Source: Candidatus Bathyarchaeota archaeon (lineage in GTDB: Archaea; Thermoproteota; Bathyarchaeia; Bathyarchaeales; UBA233). Taken from it: a DNA stretch of 11,167 nucleotides. The notes beneath the pieces are model-generated. The model searched no databases. It saw only the letters and a program-made list of their open reading frames with translations, and had not been told where the DNA came from. A program made the translations under genes and the position numbers. Positions 4,969 through 11,167 of this stretch are shown one piece after another (position 1 is the stretch's first letter; each line of letters opens with the position of its first letter). The stretch covers positions 1 through 11,167 of the forward strand of contig JAMDCS010000041.1 of NCBI GenBank assembly GCA_023488835.1. Direction: 5' to 3'.

Positions 4969-6393
4969 ATGGAAAAAGAAATAAACGCGTTGACTAAGCG
5001 GATTTTGGAAAAAATCACGCCTAAAAAAAAGGATTACACAAAAGTTGAAGCTTTAACCAAAGAATTAGAGCAGAAAATCAGGTTAGCCTGCCAGCGAGAA
5101 GGCGTAGACGCAGTCGTGCGTGTTGAAGGATCTGTGGCAAAAGATACGTGGCTAAGCGAGAATCTTGACATCGACATTTTCATGCGTTTTCCAACGTCTA
5201 TACCGCGCAAAAACCTTGGCGACGTAGGTTTAAGGATTGCTAAAAAAGCAGCTGACGGCGCTAGGCAGGTTGAACGTTTCGCTGAGCATCCTTACCTTGA
5301 AATCTTCACAGATGGTTACCGAGTGGACATTGTCCCTTGTTACGATGCTAAGCCAGGTGAATGGCAAAGCGCCACTGACCGAACACCCTACCACACTGAC
5401 TACATCAAAATCCACTTGGCAAGGGAGCTGCGCGGTGAGGTTCGGCTTCTCAAAAAGTTCATGACGGGCACAGGCGTTTATGGCGCGGAGATTAAGGTTG
5501 GCGGCTTTAGCGGTTACCTATGCGAGCTCTTGATAATGAAGTTCGGTTCTTTTTCTGAAACCGTACGTGCTTTTGCTCAGTACCATCGGCGGGTTGTGAT
5601 TGATATTGAGGGCTTTTATGCAGACCGAGAAAACGAGCTCTCACTCCTCTTTCCTGAGCCACTGGTAATTGTTGACCCTGTGGATAAAGGAAGAAACGTA
5701 GCCTCAGCTGTGCAACCGCAGAAACTCTACACATTCATCGGCGCAGCTAGGGCTTTTTTGAAAAAGCCAAGTGAAACCTTTTTTTATCCTCCTAAACCAG
5801 CGGTTCTGTCAACGGAAACGTTAAAAGAGCAACTGGAGAACCGCGGTTCAGCCGTCCTGTTTCTGGTTATTGGCGAGTTGAATGCTGTTCCCGACGTTTT
5901 ATGGGGGCAACTCTACAGGTCAAAGCGCTCGTTGCGCACACTGCTTGAGCTAAGCGATTACAGGGTCCTAAAAGACGCGGTTTGGAGCAACGAGAAATCT
6001 CTGAGCGTTTTAATGTTTGAGCTGGAGCAGCAAGTTCTGCCCGACATCAAGAAACATTTGGGTCCACCGCTTGAACGAGAAGCCGAATGCGAGAAGTATC
6101 TATCTAAGTATGCCGAGAATGAACGGGTGATTTCTGGACCCTACATAGAGGATGGACGCTGGATGGTAGAGCTGCCACGCAAAACCACCGACGCAGCCGC
6201 GCTGTTGAAAGAGAAGTTGGCGGATGGAGGTAAAAACGTTGGCGTCGCCGATTTAATCGCAAAAGCAATACAGGAAAATCTCAAAGTTCTCGTTAACATC
6301 GAAGTGCTTGATGTATATAGTGAAAATGGGGACTTTGCCGAGTTTTTGACTGATTTTCTCTCCGGCAAGCCCTTCTGGCTAAAAAACCAGTAA
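4969..6393 (+). CDS. cca: CCA-adding enzyme, class I (archaeal tRNA nucleotidyltransferase)
   Basis: Protein of 474 aa, close to the usual archaeal length. It adds or repairs the 3' CCA of tRNAs using CTP and ATP. The nucleotidyltransferase core shows Gly-Ser at residues 54-55 (RVEGSVAKDTWL), the paired carboxylates Asp67 and Asp69 (ENLDIDIF) and the third carboxylate Asp120 (YRVDIVPCYD). The class I markers TPYHTDY and GGFSGYLCELLI follow. The rest of the chain matches the central, body and tail domains in length. This is the archaeal class I form, unlike the class II enzymes of bacteria and eukaryotes. The ATG is 10 nt after the thpR stop, with no clear ribosome binding site, so translation probably depends on the upstream gene. 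It ends 35 nt from the convergent SIS gene. No defects were seen. Confidence 0.96.
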   Translation: MEKEINALTKRILEKITPKKKDYTKVEALTKELEQKIRLACQREGVDAVVRVEGSVAKDTWLSENLDIDIFMRFPTSIPRKNLGDVGLRIAKKAADGARQVERFAEHPYLEIFTDGYRVDIVPCYDAKPGEWQSATDRTPYHTDYIKIHLARELRGEVRLLKKFMTGTGVYGAEIKVGGFSGYLCELLIMKFGSFSETVRAFAQYHRRVVIDIEGFYADRENELSLLFPEPLVIVDPVDKGRNVASAVQPQKLYTFIGAARAFLKKPSETFFYPPKPAVLSTETLKEQLENRGSAVLFLVIGELNAVPDVLWGQLYRSKRSLRTLLELSDYRVLKDAVWSNEKSLSVLMFELEQQVLPDIKKHLGPPLEREAECEKYLSKYAENERVISGPYIEDGRWMVELPRKTTDAAALLKEKLADGGKNVGVADLIAKAIQENLKVLVNIEVLDVYSENGDFAEFLTDFLSGKPFWLKNQ

Positions 6394-6428
6394 GCTTGGA
6401 CTTATTACCAGCCGCAGTTGCAGAGCGG

Positions 6429-7529
6429 TTATTGTGTTACGGAGTGGTACCAGCTGATAATGTATTCGGGCAGGTTGAGTCCTCGCTCGCCCAGCCGTTC
6501 CGCAAGCTTCACTGGCAACGGACTTAGCACGTAGGCTGCTCTGGTGTAGAAGCGCCTTGGAGTGGATGGCTTTACCTCTTCAGGCAGTATAATTTTGAGG
6601 TCAGCTTTTTTGGCGAGCGTTGAGTCTTTGTTGCCAGTTATCGCGAAAACTGTGCCGCCGAATTTCTTGAGCACATCCGCCCAGATAATGACTGGCCGCG
6701 TTTCACCCGAGAAAGAGAGCAAAATTTCTAAGTCGCCCGCTCTTGGATGGGGCGTGTTTACGCCTCTTGTTATGTAAACGTTGTCACCAAGAAAAGTCTT
6801 GATGTGGAAGAGTCTAACGCCCGTCATTTTGGCGATTTCGTTTCCTGTGCCTTTTCCACCCAGAAACACGTTTGTCCGTTTTTCCAAAATGTCAACCAGT
6901 TGGGTATAGGTTTCTGAGTTGACGTTAGCATCTATCATGTCACCGACTTTCTCGAATTCCTCTTCGCATAGCCTAAAGACAGCGCCGACTTCGAGATTGC
7001 GGAAGATGGCTTCAATCATGCTGTTCAAAAGTTCAAGAGTGCCGAGTTCAAAAATGTCACCCATCATTCCTGTTTCGCTGTACTCAGTGGTTGGCTTTGA
7101 TTTGCCGCGTCCTTTAAGCTGGACCACTTGCCCATATTTACTGGTGATTTCAGCTAATGGTGATGTCAAGGCAGATGTAAAGAGACCCATAGAGAAATGT
7201 GAAGACTTTTTTTCTTCAATGTACTTGGCTAAGTCTTGTGCCATGACGAGTGGGTCGTCGGAGTAGCCGCTGCCCGAGTTCATAAGGAGCAGGGTTTTTT
7301 TGTAGCGGCGTTCCAGGTCAGCTGCAGCGTCATACATGCTTTTGCCTGGGAAGCCTGGGTCGTCGGGTGTTAGGACAACTTTGTTTCGCCATCCCGCTTG
7401 GCTTAGCGCTATTTGGCTCATGGCGGCGTTTAGTGAATAAAGTGATCTACCTGATCCTCCGCAGATAACACAGTCCGCGGCTTTCAGGTCTTCGTATAAG
7501 GGTGCGAGTTCCTTCTTTTTGATGCTCAT
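6429..7529 (-). CDS. tandem SIS-domain phosphosugar-binding protein
   Basis: Protein of 366 aa with two SIS domains. The first (about residues 18-175) has VICGGSGRSLYSLNAAMSQIAL and LLLMNSGSGYSDDP. The second (about 217-320) has VFLGGKGTGNEIAKMTGVRLFH, VYITRG-NTPHPRAGDLEILLSFSGET and FAITGNKDSTLAKKAD, very like 6-phospho-3-hexuloisomerase (HxlB) and sugar isomerases. SIS domains bind phosphosugars, so an isomerase or a sugar-phosphate sensor is likely; the substrate is not readable. HxlB itself has one SIS domain, so this fused pair may form a pseudo-dimer. The glycine-serine loop differs between halves: the second has SFSGET where SGSGET is usual. The ATG at 7529 lacks a ribosome binding site. 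Alone on its strand, it is convergent with cca and divergent from the DUF5615-type gene. Confidence 0.85.
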   Translation of the reverse strand: MSIKKKELAPLYEDLKAADCVICGGSGRSLYSLNAAMSQIALSQAGWRNKVVLTPDDPGFPGKSMYDAAADLERRYKKTLLLMNSGSGYSDDPLVMAQDLAKYIEEKKSSHFSMGLFTSALTSPLAEITSKYGQVVQLKGRGKSKPTTEYSETGMMGDIFELGTLELLNSMIEAIFRNLEVGAVFRLCEEEFEKVGDMIDANVNSETYTQLVDILEKRTNVFLGGKGTGNEIAKMTGVRLFHIKTFLGDNVYITRGVNTPHPRAGDLEILLSFSGETRPVIIWADVLKKFGGTVFAITGNKDSTLAKKADLKIILPEEVKPSTPRRFYTRAAYVLSPLPVKLAERLGERGLNLPEYIISWYHSVTQ

Positions 7530-7717
7530 GATGTTTTCTTGGATTTTATTAACATAGCCAATGGAACTGATTTTGCTTTTGATAGCAACGGCACCTTCAA
7601 GTCAAACATGATTTAACTATTCTCTATATTATCCTTGTGCTTGCAAGACAGTAAAAAGGTCAACTGCTCCATCTACTGCATGGCGAGAGTACGGTGAAAA
7701 ATAAATTGGCAACTTTC

Positions 7718-7737
7718 TGTTACCCTTTGTTACCCTG
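7718..7737. repeat. tandem 10-nt repeat TGTTACCCTT / TGTTACCCTG
   Basis: Two head-to-tail units with a 10-bp period, about one helical turn, in the divergent region between the SIS gene and the DUF5615-type gene, some 45 nt before the latter's TATA box. This is the layout of a two-site operator. No binder is known. Confidence 0.45.
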
Positions 7738-7781
7738 AGTTAGGTGCTATAGTCTAGGGCTCACACAGACATAGGTAAAAA

Positions 7782-7791
7782 GCTAAATAAT
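7782..7791 (+). promoter_or_regulatory. TATA box for the DUF5615-type gene
   Basis: GCTAAATAAT, centred about 27 nt before the ATG at 7814, so the transcript is expected to start at or next to the start codon (leaderless). Confidence 0.5.
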
Positions 7792-7813
7792 CTCGCCGTA
7801 CAAATGGGAAAGC

Positions 7814-8083
7814 ATGAAGATTCTGCTTGACGAAATGTACGCTGGCTTGAAGGAGTACTTGGAAACTTTAGGCTATCAGGTGTTGACTGCTCAGGAAGCG
7901 GGGTTGAAGAGCGCTAAAGACAGGGACATTGTGGAGTACGCAGGCAAACACTGTTTAATCCTTGTGACCCAAGACCAGAAACCCGCTGAACTAGCCGAGC
8001 TATTGGGTGTCAAGTGCGTGTTTATTTCTAGTTTGATGATTGCCAAGTTGGTTGACCAGAAAATAAAAGACCTGCCGCTTTAG
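7814..8083 (+). CDS. DUF5615/Mut7-C-type PIN-like protein
   Basis: Protein of 89 aa. It opens MKILLDEMYAGLKEYLETLGYQV, the standard start of DUF5615-type PIN-like proteins, with Asp6. It continues with a helix carrying acidic residues (KDRDIVEYA, Asp36 and Asp38) and the strand LILVTQDQ with Asp54, the position of the family's T-x-D motif. These Asp residues would bind a metal in an RNase-like active site. The family occurs in toxin-antitoxin-like pairs, but no antitoxin gene adjoins here. It is shorter than many relatives, and the usual K-D-F after T-x-D is replaced by Q-K-P, so activity is uncertain. Its stop overlaps the tail of the opposite-strand membrane protein gene by 4 bp. Confidence 0.8.
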   Translation: MKILLDEMYAGLKEYLETLGYQVLTAQEAGLKSAKDRDIVEYAGKHCLILVTQDQKPAELAELLGVKCVFISSLMIAKLVDQKIKDLPL

Positions 8084-8658
8084 ACGCTGATATGCCGCAG
8101 GTACTTATTCCACAAGTAAGAAGCCGCGTAACCCGCCACTGCACCCGTAACAGGACCCATGAACAAGACAAGTGCATCGAGCATTTGGCTTCTTTGAACA
8201 AACAAACTAACATACGAAAACCCCTGCGAATTGATGTACTGTGGGAAGATGGTGAATGCGGAATAGCTTGAAACGGCAATTAGCAGTGTGCTAAGAGCCA
8301 TGGCAGCCATCATTTTGTTGCGGCTTACGCCCTGGGGAGAAGCGTTGATTTTGAATAGGAACAGGAAAACGTCCACGAAGACGCCGAAGAGGAAAGCAAA
8401 GAAGAAGGTGAAGGGTCCCAAGGCTGGGCTGACGAGTGCTGTTAAGAGCCCTCCAACTGCGCCCACAGACATAGCGCCTACTCTTGAAATGAATAATCCG
8501 CTTAACGCAAGCAGAACAGCTTGAACGACGATGATGAGATAGTTTAGTGGGGGAGGCAGAAACACGTTGGTGACAAATATGATTGAGCCGAAGAGCGCAG
8601 TTAAGAATAATCGTTTAGCCTTCTGAATCCATGTACCCCCTTGCAGTATAGGAATCAC
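8080..8658 (-). CDS. polytopic membrane protein, possibly ECF-transporter S-component-like
   Basis: Protein of 192 aa with about five to six hydrophobic spans: LFLTALFGSIIFVTNVFL, LNYLIIVVQAVLLALSGLFI, a glycine-rich AMSVGAVGGLLTALV span, FTFFFAFLFGVFVDVFLFLF, MMAAMALSTLLIAVSSYSAF and a last GPVTGAVAGYAASYL. The size and the Gly-rich central spans resemble substrate-binding subunits of ECF vitamin transporters or related permeases, but there is no decisive motif and no ECF ATPase or T-component nearby, so the role is tentative. The only start I can assign is a GTG at 8658; no in-frame ATG precedes the first span, so the N-terminus is uncertain. It is divergent from the zinc-finger/winged-helix gene and convergent with the DUF5615-type gene. 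Confidence 0.75.
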   Translation of the reverse strand: MIPILQGGTWIQKAKRLFLTALFGSIIFVTNVFLPPPLNYLIIVVQAVLLALSGLFISRVGAMSVGAVGGLLTALVSPALGPFTFFFAFLFGVFVDVFLFLFKINASPQGVSRNKMMAAMALSTLLIAVSSYSAFTIFPQYINSQGFSYVSLFVQRSQMLDALVLFMGPVTGAVAGYAASYLWNKYLRHISV

Positions 8659-8664
8659 GATTCC

Positions 8665-8674
8665 ATTTTAAAAA
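8665..8674 (+). promoter_or_regulatory. TATA-like box for the zinc-finger/winged-helix gene
   Basis: ATTTTAAAAA, centred about 53 nt before the ATG at 8722, giving a leader of some 25-30 nt. The core is palindromic, but on the minus strand it is too close to the GTG at 8658 to serve the membrane protein gene in the usual way. Confidence 0.35.
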
Positions 8675-8721
8675 CCTTAATCATTTTTCCCAGAGATGCG
8701 AAAAGAAAATAAACGGTAACC

Positions 8722-9114
8722 ATGAATAAAGATGCGAAGGCTCCTGATATGAAATGTGAACGTTGCGGAATAAGTCTGCACGAGAACCAAGTCAACAACT
8801 ATCAAGGAAAAGTTCTCTGTGAAGACTGCTGTTTTGAGCTTATGAGTCCGCCTAAAGTATGTGACCCTTTGGCTGTATCGTCTACTTTATCCGTTCGAAA
8901 GCAATTGGGGCAAACAGGTACTGAGGGGCTGACTGACCTGCAAAAAAGAATTTATAATATCGTCTCAGAAAAAGGGAAAATTAGCCGAGAAGAATTAACA
9001 GAATTGCTCGATATAACACCTCAAGAGATGGAGCGCCAATTTGCTATTCTACGCCATTGCGAACTGCTTCGTGCTTTCAAAGAAGGAAGCACAATATACT
9101 TAACAAAATATTAA
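8722..9114 (+). CDS. zinc-finger plus winged-helix protein
   Basis: Protein of 130 aa in two parts. The N-terminal part is a LIM-like treble of Cys pairs: CERC (12-15), then GKVLCEDCC (33-37), and SPPKVCDPLAV with Cys47, a motif I have seen in archaeal and some bacterial small proteins. The C-terminal part is a winged helix: LTDLQKRIYNIVSEKGKISREELTELLDITPQEMERQFAILRHCELLRAF, ending in a short wing (GSTIYLTKY). A zinc-dependent DNA-binding regulator is the likely role; the target is unknown. The ATG has no clear ribosome binding site. The gene stands alone between the membrane protein (divergent) and the GfcR-like gene 136 nt downstream. Confidence 0.75.
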   Translation: MNKDAKAPDMKCERCGISLHENQVNNYQGKVLCEDCCFELMSPPKVCDPLAVSSTLSVRKQLGQTGTEGLTDLQKRIYNIVSEKGKISREELTELLDITPQEMERQFAILRHCELLRAFKEGSTIYLTKY

Positions 9115-9206
9115 CAGCTTTAGAATTTGAGGGCTCACCTCTTTTCGTGCGCTTACTTTAATTTTAACGGAAAGTTATAAATTGCCAAGATACAATACTG
9201 GATAGC

Positions 9207-9214
9207 ATATAATA
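9207..9214 (+). promoter_or_regulatory. TATA box for the GfcR-like gene
   Basis: ATATAATA, centred about 41 nt before the TTG at 9251. Initiation near 9236 would give a leader of some 15 nt that includes AAGG before the start. A second weaker A/T box, GTTATAAATT, lies upstream near 9174. Confidence 0.45.
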
Positions 9215-9250
9215 ATTAACTAATAAATGTAAAAAAGGGGATAAGGAAAA

Positions 9251-10003
9251 TTGAGCACTCACGCAGAAGATTTGAAACTTCGCTTAATGACAATCGAACT
9301 TTTAAGAACAGCAAAATACAAGCGAAACATCACTTACCGAGAATTAGCCTCAAAAACAGGCTTACCAGTCACAGTTCTTAGCCGATACGCCAAAGGCCAC
9401 GTGCTGCCAAACACGACAAGAGCCAAACAACTCTGGCGCGTACTAACCAAACTCGTCGGTTTAGAAGCGGAACTCCGCAGCAGAATAAAATTCGACGACA
9501 TAGGCTACTTTGACAACACCGAAATCGTCGGAGACTACAACATACTCCAGCAAGCAGCAAACCACGCCCTCGCCAACTTTGCTGGCAAACGCGTAACCAA
9601 AATCTTAACCGCTGCCGTCGACGGCATCCCATTAGCCACCATGGTCGCCAACTCATTGGGCGTAAACCTCATCGTTGCCAAACGCAACAAGGAAGTCGGC
9701 GTCAAAGCCTTCTTGGAAGAAACCTACATTTTAGGCAGAGATTCAGGCGTAACCGTAACCCTCTACATTCCCAAAGAATCAATCAAGAAACGCGATAGCG
9801 TGCTGGTCGTAGATGACATGATTAAAAGCGGTGAAACCCAAGAAGCCCTCGTGAACCTTGTCAAGAAATCCAAAGCTGAAGTTTCAGGCATATTCTCGCT
9901 AATCGCTGTTGGTGAGGAATGGAAGAAACGGCTAAAATCAGGCGAAGACTCTCCTGTCGAAGTCGTCACATCCTTAAAATCGCCGTTTGATACCTCTGCC
10001 TAA
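9251..10003 (+). CDS. GfcR-like transcription regulator (HTH + phosphoribosyltransferase domain)
   Basis: Protein of 250 aa from a TTG start with AAGG just upstream. Residues 1-60 carry a helix-turn-helix (NITYRELASKTGLPVTVLSRYAKGH). From about residue 90 there is a type I phosphoribosyltransferase fold with the PRPP loop VLVVDDMIKSGET at 185-197 and a flexible FLEETYIL segment. This architecture is that of haloarchaeal GfcR, a regulator of sugar-degradation genes, and of PyrE-like archaeal proteins. Here it most likely senses a phosphoribosyl compound and binds DNA, with any enzymatic activity unproven. The VOC gene follows after 43 nt and mtnA after that, all on one strand, so the three may be co-regulated. 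The coding strand is markedly A/C-rich compared with the genes before 4 kb. Confidence 0.88.
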   Translation: MSTHAEDLKLRLMTIELLRTAKYKRNITYRELASKTGLPVTVLSRYAKGHVLPNTTRAKQLWRVLTKLVGLEAELRSRIKFDDIGYFDNTEIVGDYNILQQAANHALANFAGKRVTKILTAAVDGIPLATMVANSLGVNLIVAKRNKEVGVKAFLEETYILGRDSGVTVTLYIPKESIKKRDSVLVVDDMIKSGETQEALVNLVKKSKAEVSGIFSLIAVGEEWKKRLKSGEDSPVEVVTSLKSPFDTSA

Positions 10004-10046
10004 GCGAAAACTTAAGCCAACCTTTTCATTTTGTTAACCTTGCTGA

Positions 10047-10445
10047 GTGGAAACATTGAACAAAATAGGCCACATAACCCTGCTTGTAAAAGACCAAGAT
10101 GAAGCCCTAAAATTCTACACAGAAACGCTCGGATTCCAAAAACGCCAAGACCTCCCCTTGGGCAACATGCGGTGGGTCACTGTTTCGCCTAAAGGCCAAA
10201 CTGACCTCGAGTTGACGTTTGTGGTGGCTGACAGCGAAGAAAAACGCAAGTCGATGGGAAAGCAGGCGGGAGACCACGTTTTCCTCACTTTAGAAACTGA
10301 TGATTGCCGCAAAGAATACAAGGCCTTGAAGGCTAAGGGGGTAAAGTTCTATGGTAAGCCAGAGGTGCAGGCTTGGGGCATCGATGTGGTTTTCGAGGAC
10401 CTCTACGGCAACCTCCTTGATTTGGTTCAACGCTTCAAGCATTAG
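10047..10445 (+). CDS. VOC-superfamily (glyoxalase/bleomycin-resistance fold) protein
   Basis: Protein of 132 aa from a GTG start; a TTG at 10056 is possible. The paired beta-alpha-beta-beta-beta layout is clear: GHITLLVKDQDEALKFYTETLGF (residues 8-30) in the first half, and DHVFLTLETDDCRKEYKALKAKGVKF with FEDLYGNLLDLVQ in the second. Likely metal ligands are His9, Glu55 (in LELTF), His77 and, at the last position where most relatives have Glu, Asp125. Such enzymes include glyoxalase I, dioxygenases and antibiotic-binding proteins; the substrate cannot be told from sequence. It lies 43 nt after the GfcR-like gene and 70 nt before mtnA, on the same strand. Confidence 0.88.
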   Translation: METLNKIGHITLLVKDQDEALKFYTETLGFQKRQDLPLGNMRWVTVSPKGQTDLELTFVVADSEEKRKSMGKQAGDHVFLTLETDDCRKEYKALKAKGVKFYGKPEVQAWGIDVVFEDLYGNLLDLVQRFKH

Positions 10446-10515
10446 GGACAGAAAATCTTTAACGCAAGCTCCCATAACTAGGCGTTATTACATTCACGTC
10501 TGAGGTACATGGAAT

Positions 10516-11167
10516 ATGCGGATGATTAAGTGGCAAAACGGAACCGTCATAACACCCGACCAAACCAAACTACCCCTCCAAGAAGTAACCTTAGAGATTA
10601 AAACAGTGGACCAGATGGCTGAAGCCATAAAAACTCTCCGCGTCCGAGGAGCGCCCTTGCTGGGTGCAGCGGCAGGGTTTGGCGTGGCATTGGCAGCTTA
10701 CCACTCAAAAGCAAAAAGCACAGACAAATTGCTGGCGGAACTGGAAACCGCTGGCACAGTCATTAAACGCCAAAGACCAACGGCGGTGAACCTGTTTTGG
10801 GGCGTTGACCGAGTTTTAAACAAAGCAAAAACTGTTTCAGGCGGCGTTGAAGAAATAAAAGCAGCAGTTATTTTGGAAGCACAAAAGATAGCTGATGAAG
10901 ATGCACAGAACAATCGTGCAATCGGTAAGAACGGCTCCGTATTAATCAAGGATGGCGACACGATACTTACTCACTGCAATGCGGGCGAGTTGTGCGCGGT
11001 TGAATACGGGACTGCGTTGGGTGTGGTTCGGGCTGCGTGGGAGCAGGGCAAAAAAATCAAAGTCATCGCCGACGAAACCCGACCATTGCTACAGGGTGCT
11101 AGGCTTACGGCTTATGAGCTTAAGCGTGATGGAATACTTGTTACGTTGATTACGGATAACATGGCAG
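10516..11167 (+). CDS. mtnA: S-methyl-5-thioribose-1-phosphate isomerase (MtnA-type), 3' end outside the window
   Basis: The first 217 residues are present. The chain matches MtnA and its eIF2B-like relatives: RGAP at residues 44-47, RQRPTAVNLFW at 85-95, THCNAGELCAVEYGTALGV from 152, and ADETRPLLQGARLTAYEL from 185. The catalytic Cys is Cys154 and the catalytic Asp is Asp214 in ITDNMA, just before the edge. MtnA turns methylthioribose 1-phosphate into methylthioribulose 1-phosphate in the methionine salvage pathway; archaeal relatives include ribose 1,5-bisphosphate isomerase, but the THCNAG/ETRPLLQG motifs fit MtnA best. A GAGGT (10502-10506) lies nine bases before the ATG at 10516. No partner enzymes are visible. 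Confidence 0.92.
   Translation, partial: MRMIKWQNGTVITPDQTKLPLQEVTLEIKTVDQMAEAIKTLRVRGAPLLGAAAGFGVALAAYHSKAKSTDKLLAELETAGTVIKRQRPTAVNLFWGVDRVLNKAKTVSGGVEEIKAAVILEAQKIADEDAQNNRAIGKNGSVLIKDGDTILTHCNAGELCAVEYGTALGVVRAAWEQGKKIKVIADETRPLLQGARLTAYELKRDGILVTLITDNMA

Noticed and set aside
8080..8083. 4-bp overlap of the convergent DUF5615-type and membrane protein genes.
   Set aside because: Convergent stop overlap of TTAG type is common in compact genomes and needs no special explanation.

Overview
This window looks archaeal, most likely from an uncultivated TACK-type lineage such as Bathyarchaeia (the lineage is inference). The evidence is a class I (archaeal-type) CCA-adding enzyme beside a ThpR-type 2'-5' RNA ligase/phosphodiesterase, a TrmB-family regulator, a GfcR-like HTH-phosphoribosyltransferase regulator, frequent GTG/TTG starts, TATA-like boxes about 26-30 nt upstream of several starts, and few strong Shine-Dalgarno sites. 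No tRNA, rRNA, CRISPR array, transposase or integrase was found.

Layout. 1-1430 (minus): a two-gene unit with a CxxC...CxxC zinc-ribbon protein followed, with an 8-nt overlap, by a YwgA/DUF4065-like winged-helix protein; three copies of a 17-nt repeat lie upstream. 1431-2847: a small AbrB-like protein (minus) diverges from a small Cys-rich protein and a TrmB-family regulator (plus). The shared intergenic region carries operator-like AAATTGGT boxes. 2848-3754: a DUF5678-like protein and a retropepsin-like aspartic protease form a pair bracketed by a 15-nt direct repeat with promoter character. The protease ends early because of a 10-bp tandem duplication. 3755-4367: a long gene-poor stretch with three copies of GCCTATAAA and perhaps a short transcript or 65-aa ORF. 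4395-6393: thpR-cca RNA-processing operon. 6429-7529 (minus): tandem-SIS phosphosugar-binding protein. 7814-8083: PIN-like DUF5615-type protein, tail to tail (4-bp overlap) with a membrane protein (8080-8658, minus). 8722-9114: zinc-finger/winged-helix regulator. 9251-11167 (plus): GfcR-like regulator, VOC/glyoxalase-fold protein, and the 5' two-thirds of mtnA, cut by the window edge.

How the genes fit together. From about 4.4 kb on, the window is mostly conserved housekeeping: tRNA 3'-end synthesis, RNA ligase, phosphosugar and nucleoside-derived sugar metabolism. The first 4.3 kb is accessory: small zinc proteins, DNA-binding proteins, a protease and repeated short motifs. The strongest unexplained signals are the duplication that frameshifts the protease C-terminus, the repeats around the DUF5678/protease pair, and the repeats in the first 1.8 kb and at 3.93-4.03 kb.
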